From DATAFT01 sp035544635 (GTDB taxonomy: Bacteria; Acidobacteriota; Thermoanaerobaculia; Multivoradales; Multivoraceae), in contig DATKDQ010000081.1 in NCBI GenBank assembly GCA_035544635.1, positions 1 to 7,863 on the forward strand: a stretch of DNA of 7,863 bases, in the 5' to 3' direction. Within the stretch, counting starts at the first letter, position 1; each line of letters begins with the position of its first letter. The notes beneath the pieces are model-generated. The model did not search any database. It was not told where the DNA came from and saw only the letters and a list, made by a program, of their open reading frames with translations. A program made the translations under genes and the position numbers. Shown one piece after another: positions 4,618 through 7,863 of this stretch.

Positions 4618-6159
4618 CTAGGACGACCCGGATCGCGCTTTTATTTCGGCGGGAGCGCCGCACCGGGGCGCCCCCGGCTCCGCGTCCTGCGGCTCTGCGG
4701 AGGGTGGCTCGCCGCCGGCGGCCGGCCCTCCACCACCGTCGAGCAACCGGTCGAGGAAGGCGAGGCCCTGCTCCAGGGTGGAGAATTCCCCGTCGAGCTG
4801 GGCCTCGAAGCACCGGTCGAGGATCGGCCCGAAGTGGGGACCGGGCGTAAGGCCCCTCGCCAGCAGGTGGCGGCCCAAGACCAGGGGGGTCGGGCGATGG
4901 TCCGACAGCGTCAGGGCCTCGGCGCGCGCCAGGAGCCAGCGTCCCGCCGCATCGTCGTCCGCCGGGAGCGGAGGTCGTCCTCCGGCGTCGGCCCGTGCCA
5001 CGCGCGCCAGCCGGTCGATCCGCCCCACCTTGTTCGCCAGCCGGCGCACCGCGGCATCCGAGGCGTTCGCGTCGTGGAGCTGCCTGGGCTTGAGATGGTG
5101 CCTCACCAGCGGCACCACCTCGTCGTGGAGCGCCGTCTGATTGGTGAGACGGGCGAGAAAGGAGCGCGTCGGAGGCTCACCGGCGGCCTCGTGCCCCAGC
5201 GACCGGACCCGGCCGCCCTCCACCACCGTCGTGGCTGGCTTGCCGAAGTCGTGGCACAGGCAGGCGAAGCCGACCACCACGTCCTCCCAGTCGTCGCCCA
5301 GACGCTCGGCGGCGAAGGCGTCCATGACGTGGAGAGTGTGGGTCCAGACGTCTCCCTCGGGGTGCCACTCGGGGTCCTGCGGACAGCCGATCAACGCCTG
5401 GAGCTCGGGGAAACGAGAGATCCACCCGGTGTCGCTGAGGAAGCGCAGCCCGCGCGAGATCTCCCTGCCCTGGAGCACCAGCTTGCGCCATTCCTCGAAG
5501 ACCCGCTCACGGGCGAGACCCTCGAACGGGACGGCGCTCGAGAGCGCAACCGTGGCGGGGTGCGGGTGGAGGTCGAACCGCGCGGCGAGCTGCATCCCGC
5601 GCAGCACTCTCAGTGGGTCCTCCGTGAACCGCTCCGAGGTGTGGCGCAGGACGCGGCGCTCGAGGTCGCGCCGCCCCTCGAAGGGGTCCTCGAGCGTGCG
5701 CGTCTCGAGGTCGATCAGCATCGAGTTGATGGTGAAGTCGCGACGGCGCGCCGCCTCCGGGATGGAGAGGTGCGGATCGGCGGCGATCTCGAAGTCGCGA
5801 TGCCCGGCGCCGGTCTTGCGCTCCCGCCTTGGCAGCGAGATGTCGATGGGATGATGGCGGAGCTTGAGCACCGCGAACGACTCCCCCACCTGGTCGAGGC
5901 GCCACTCCTCCTCGAGCAGCGAGCGCAGGCGGGCCGGCTCGAGGCCGAAGACCTCGAGGTCCAGATCCTTCACCGGCCGCCCGAGCAGAGCGTCGCGCAC
6001 CGACCCGCCTACCAGGTAGACGCGACCGCCGCCGGCACGGATCCGGCGGTCGATCCGCTGCGCCAGCTCCAGGAGCGCCGGATCGATGCTGGACAGATCG
6101 ACGTTCATCTCATGCTCACGGCGCGGAGCGTCCGCGGGGCGCGACCGCTCCGCGGCCAT
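4618..6159 (-). CDS. CCA tRNA nucleotidyltransferase / poly(A) polymerase family protein with HD domain
   Basis: 513 residues from ATG 6159. Class II nucleotidyltransferase head: GGSVRDALLG (51-60), catalytic KDLDLEVFG with Asp65/Asp67, the RRDFTINSM motif (139-147), and EDPLRVLRGMQLAARF (180-195), which precedes the base-selecting region. A middle HD phosphohydrolase domain follows: HPEGDVWTHTLHVMD, then CHDFGKP with His303-Asp304. Such enzymes complete or repair the 3' CCA end of tRNA from CTP and ATP. Some relatives only add CC or A, or make poly(A) tails, and sequence inspection does not settle which. The last 40-odd residues are a Gly/Pro/Ala/Glu-rich tail without recognisable domain. 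ATG 6159 shares its A with the upstream stop (TGATG), suggesting coupling; GTG 6162 and ATG 6108 (MNVDLSS) are alternatives, and none has a good Shine-Dalgarno. The sigma gene starts two bases after the stop. Confidence 0.9.
   Translation of the reverse strand: MAAERSRPADAPRREHEMNVDLSSIDPALLELAQRIDRRIRAGGGRVYLVGGSVRDALLGRPVKDLDLEVFGLEPARLRSLLEEEWRLDQVGESFAVLKLRHHPIDISLPRRERKTGAGHRDFEIAADPHLSIPEAARRRDFTINSMLIDLETRTLEDPFEGRRDLERRVLRHTSERFTEDPLRVLRGMQLAARFDLHPHPATVALSSAVPFEGLARERVFEEWRKLVLQGREISRGLRFLSDTGWISRFPELQALIGCPQDPEWHPEGDVWTHTLHVMDAFAAERLGDDWEDVVVGFACLCHDFGKPATTVVEGGRVRSLGHEAAGEPPTRSFLARLTNQTALHDEVVPLVRHHLKPRQLHDANASDAAVRRLANKVGRIDRLARVARADAGGRPPLPADDDAAGRWLLARAEALTLSDHRPTPLVLGRHLLARGLTPGPHFGPILDRCFEAQLDGEFSTLEQGLAFLDRLLDGGGGPAAGGEPPSAEPQDAEPGAPRCGAPAEIKARSGSS
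4623..4648 (-). promoter_or_regulatory. Weak ECF-promoter-like motif before the sigma gene
   Basis: Minus strand GAAAT (4648-4644), 17 bases, then CGTC (4626-4623). Spacing and -10 match the box at 2900-2875, but the -35 is degenerate (GAAAT instead of GGAAC). It lies in an AT-rich patch inside the last codons of the nucleotidyltransferase gene. Initiation about 6-8 bases after CGTC would fall at 4617-4615, on or next to the GTG start, implying an almost leaderless mRNA. CGTC is common in GC-rich DNA, so this may be chance. Confidence 0.25.
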
Positions 6160-6812
6160 CACAGCCGCGCCAGCGCGTCGAGAGGCAGCGACTCGAGCAG
6201 CCCTTCGAGCCGCTCCGCGCCGCGCAGCCGGTCGTCCCGCGCGAACGCGCGGATCTCGAAGCGCCCCGGCCAGACGAAGAGGTGATCACCGCCGAACCCG
6301 CTCGCCGGATGTCCGGCGAGGCGGCGCCGACCCCAGCTCTCCGCCGCCTCGACCGGAAGGCGCGGACGGTGGAAGAGGTGCAGGTCCGCCACCGCCTCCC
6401 CCCCGCTCGGGCGCAGCTCACAGCGGAAGTAACCGCCTCCCCCCGCCTGGTCGACGTAGCTGACCACGGCGCGGCAGCCCTCGCACGCGCCGGCGGCGGC
6501 GTCCTGGAGCAGCCCCCGCACGGCGTCCTCGAGCGCGCTCCGATCGGTATCGGCGAGAGTGTCCGCGGCGGTGGCCTGCTCGAGCAGCCGCCCGAGCGCT
6601 GCGAGATCGGCCGCAAGGGCGGGTCTTGCGGAGTCGGCGCCAGCGGCACCAACGGCCTCACCGCCCTGCCGACTCGCCGCTGCGCCGGCGCGCGGCTCCA
6701 CGCCGGCCTCGGGCAGGCCTTCGTCCGCGTCGTCACGGCAAGCGGGAGCGACGAGGAGAAGGCCGGCGGCGAGTCCGGCTCGAAGGAATTGCGCTCGGGG
6801 GTGAGAGAGCAT
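6159..6812 (-). CDS. Putative lipoprotein of unknown function
   Basis: 217 residues. The N-terminus has Arg, a hydrophobic stretch (about 12-22) and a lipobox-like LLLVAPAC ending at Cys25, then an acidic RDDADE. Pro at -2 is unusual, so lipidation is likely but not certain. Residues 30-65 are a low-complexity Ala/Gly-rich linker. The rest is a globular domain with a CEGC pair (110-113) followed by AVVSYVDQAGGGGYFRC and, near the end, GDHLFVWPGRFEIRAF. No family is recognised. The CxxC and third Cys could be structural disulphides or a metal site. First gene of the minus-strand unit; its stop overlaps the nucleotidyltransferase ATG. Start at ATG 6812 lacks a well-placed Shine-Dalgarno (GGAGG is 19 bases away), but no nearer start exists in frame upstream. 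Confidence 0.7.
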   Translation of the reverse strand: MLSHPRAQFLRAGLAAGLLLVAPACRDDADEGLPEAGVEPRAGAAASRQGGEAVGAAGADSARPALAADLAALGRLLEQATAADTLADTDRSALEDAVRGLLQDAAAGACEGCRAVVSYVDQAGGGGYFRCELRPSGGEAVADLHLFHRPRLPVEAAESWGRRRLAGHPASGFGGDHLFVWPGRFEIRAFARDDRLRGAERLEGLLESLPLDALARL

Positions 6813-6927
6813 CGGCGTGACGCGCGAACGGCCTCCCGCGACGTAGGAGAGGCCGTCGATTGGATACTATGCTAGGCGCAGCCGCGCGCTGCCCCGGCGC
6901 GCGCACGCTCTCATCCTGGAGGTCGCC
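6813..6927. promoter_or_regulatory. Divergent intergenic region with probable promoters
   Basis: The only place in the window where two genes diverge, so promoters for both the minus-strand unit and the plus-strand TPR gene should lie here. The sole AT-rich island is at about 6859-6874. It contains TACTAT (6865-6870) on the plus strand and TAGTAT at the same bases on the minus strand, each a plausible -10. No convincing TTGACA-like -35 was found at 16-18 bases on either side. Leaders would be about 45-50 bases in both directions. No GGAAC-N17-CGTC motif is present. Confidence 0.4.
6918..6922 (+). promoter_or_regulatory. Shine-Dalgarno of the TPR protein gene
   Basis: GGAGG, 5 bases before ATG 6928. 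It selects this ATG, directly before a good signal peptide. Confidence 0.75.
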
Positions 6928-7863
6928 ATGAGTCAGCCAGCTCGCCGCGCCATCCTTCACGGCCTCGCGTTCCTGCTCGCGGCCGGCGCGGCTCACGCGC
7001 AGCTTCCCGGCACCATGTTCGGCCAGGTCTTCGATGACCAGGGACAGCCGATCGCCGGAGTCAAGATCGTCCTCACCAACCCCGAGTCCCCCTCGTTCAG
7101 GCAGGAGGAGACCACGGATGACCGTGGTCGCTACACCGTCTTCGTGGCCAGCTCGCTGCCGGCCTACACGCTGCAGATGTCCAAGGAGGGTTTCCAGCCG
7201 ATCTCTCTCAACGGCGTGAAGATCCCCGCCCGGCAGCGCACCCGGCGCAACTTCGACCTGACTCCGGCCGCGGCGGCCGCGGCGCCGACGCAGCAGCAAG
7301 GCGAGGAGGCCGCCACCGGCGGCGGCATCGTGAAGATCTACAACGAGGGCGTGCTGGCGTTGAACGCGAACGATCTCGTCACCGCCAAGGCGAAGTTCGC
7401 CGAAGCCATCGAGAAGAACTCCGAGTACGGACAGGCGTATGGCGGTATGGCCCGCGTCCTGTGGAAGGAGGAGGCGTGGCAGGAGGCCCTCGACAACGCC
7501 CTCAAGTCGCTCGAGCTCCACCCCGACGACACCGAGATCCACCAGGTGCTCTACGCGGCGTACTCCGGGCTCGGACAGAAGGACAAGGCGGACGAGATCC
7601 TGAAGAGGATGCAGGCCGACAACCCCGAGAAGGCGGGGCTCAACCTCTTCAACCAGGGCGCGGACCTCTACAACGCGGGCCAGGTGGCCGAGGCGAAGGC
7701 GATCTTCGAGCAGATCCTCCAGACCCAGCCCGATCACGCCAAGACGCACTACATGCTCGGCCTGTGCTACGTCGGCGAGGATGACAAGGCCAAGGCCAAG
7801 GAGCACCTCGGCAGGTTCCTCGAGCTCGCGCCCGACGATCCCGACGCGGCGACGGCGCAGGAG
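6928..7863 (+). CDS. Secreted carboxypeptidase-regulatory-like / TPR protein, C-terminus beyond window
   Basis: 312 codons visible, open to the right edge. Signal peptide: RR, hydrophobic GLAFLLAAGAA, probable cleavage AHA-Q after residue 24. Residues about 28-112 form a carboxypeptidase-regulatory-like (transthyretin/CNA-B type) beta-sandwich: GQVFDDQGQPIAGVKIVLTN, TTDDRGRYTVFV, then SKEGFQPISLNGVKI. An Ala/Gln/Gly-rich linker (113-133) leads into about five TPRs from residue 134: YNEGVLALNANDLVTAKAKF, AYGGMARVLWKEEAWQEAL, a third around VLYAAYSGLGQKDKAD, NQGADLYNAGQVAEAKAIF and HYMLGLCYVGEDDKAKAK. Exported, probably periplasmic or outer-membrane associated, with a protein-binding scaffold role by family knowledge; the partner is unknown. 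The architecture is common in Acidobacteriota. It is divergent from the minus-strand unit, so shared function is not implied. Confidence 0.88.
   Translation, partial: MSQPARRAILHGLAFLLAAGAAHAQLPGTMFGQVFDDQGQPIAGVKIVLTNPESPSFRQEETTDDRGRYTVFVASSLPAYTLQMSKEGFQPISLNGVKIPARQRTRRNFDLTPAAAAAAPTQQQGEEAATGGGIVKIYNEGVLALNANDLVTAKAKFAEAIEKNSEYGQAYGGMARVLWKEEAWQEALDNALKSLELHPDDTEIHQVLYAAYSGLGQKDKADEILKRMQADNPEKAGLNLFNQGADLYNAGQVAEAKAIFEQILQTQPDHAKTHYMLGLCYVGEDDKAKAKEHLGRFLELAPDDPDAATAQE

Noticed and set aside
2648..4621. A 657-codon open frame on the plus strand
   Set aside because: It lies antisense to the sensor, anti-sigma and sigma genes, is rich in Arg/Pro/Ala, has no domain, and its frame is the usual GC-rich mirror of real codons.
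4651..4678. GC hairpins (arms CCGGGG/CCCCGG and CGGCG/CGCCG) followed by an A-rich patch, as a terminator before the sigma gene
   Set aside because: On the transcribed minus strand the tract after the stems is A-rich, not U-rich, and the hairpins are inside the coding region, so an intrinsic terminator is not supported.
4616..4813. N-terminal extension of the sigma factor to ATG 4813
   Set aside because: Would overlap the upstream gene by about 200 bp and encodes Arg/Gly/Ala-rich sequence absent from ECF sigma factors.
4834..6285. A 483-codon plus-strand open frame
   Set aside because: Antisense to the well-supported CCA-type nucleotidyltransferase; Arg/Glu/Val-rich composition typical of a codon mirror.
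6733..7806. A 357-codon minus-strand open frame
   Set aside because: Antisense to the TPR gene, which has a signal peptide, a Shine-Dalgarno and clear repeats; the Leu/Val/Gly/Arg-rich product shows no domain.

Overview
This is a GC-rich bacterial window with six protein-coding genes and almost no free space. Five genes run on the minus strand and one diverges from them on the plus strand. There is no rRNA, tRNA, CRISPR array or insertion sequence. High GC, tightly overlapping genes and a secreted 'carboxypeptidase-regulatory-like domain + TPR' protein suggest an environmental Gram-negative bacterium. An acidobacterium of the Thermoanaerobaculia/Vicinamibacteria kind would fit, but that is an impression, since nothing here is diagnostic. 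An RND pump, a lipoprotein and a periplasmic sensor all imply a diderm envelope.

Layout in the direction of minus-strand transcription (right to left): (1) a putative lipoprotein of unknown function (6812-6159); (2) a CCA-adding/poly(A)-polymerase-like nucleotidyltransferase with an HD domain (6159-4618), overlapping the lipoprotein gene in TGATG; (3) an ECF sigma factor (GTG at 4615, stop at 4013), two bases after the nucleotidyltransferase stop; (4) a single-pass putative anti-sigma factor (4016-3582), overlapping the sigma gene in ATGA and preceded by a strong Shine-Dalgarno; (5) a 126-bp stretch of two 63-bp tandem repeats, each able to form two hairpins; (6) a membrane-anchored Spy/CpxP/CnrX-like periplasmic sensor (3442-2930); (7) a 112-bp gap holding an ECF-type promoter candidate (GGAAC-N17-CGTC); (8) an RND efflux permease (from 2817 off the left edge; 939 residues visible, roughly the last 100 missing).

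On the right, a 115-bp divergent region separates the lipoprotein gene from a plus-strand gene (6928 off the right edge) for a secreted protein with an N-terminal beta-sandwich domain and several TPRs.

Working model (inference): the sensor, anti-sigma and ECF sigma factor form an envelope-stress or metal-sensing switch comparable in parts to CnrX/CnrY/CnrH. When released, the sigma factor transcribes the RND permease from the GGAAC-N17-CGTC promoter between the sensor and the permease. A weaker copy of the motif, with the same spacing, lies just before the sigma start and may mean autoregulation. The tandem hairpin repeat in front of the sensor's ribosome binding site is the least explained element in the window.
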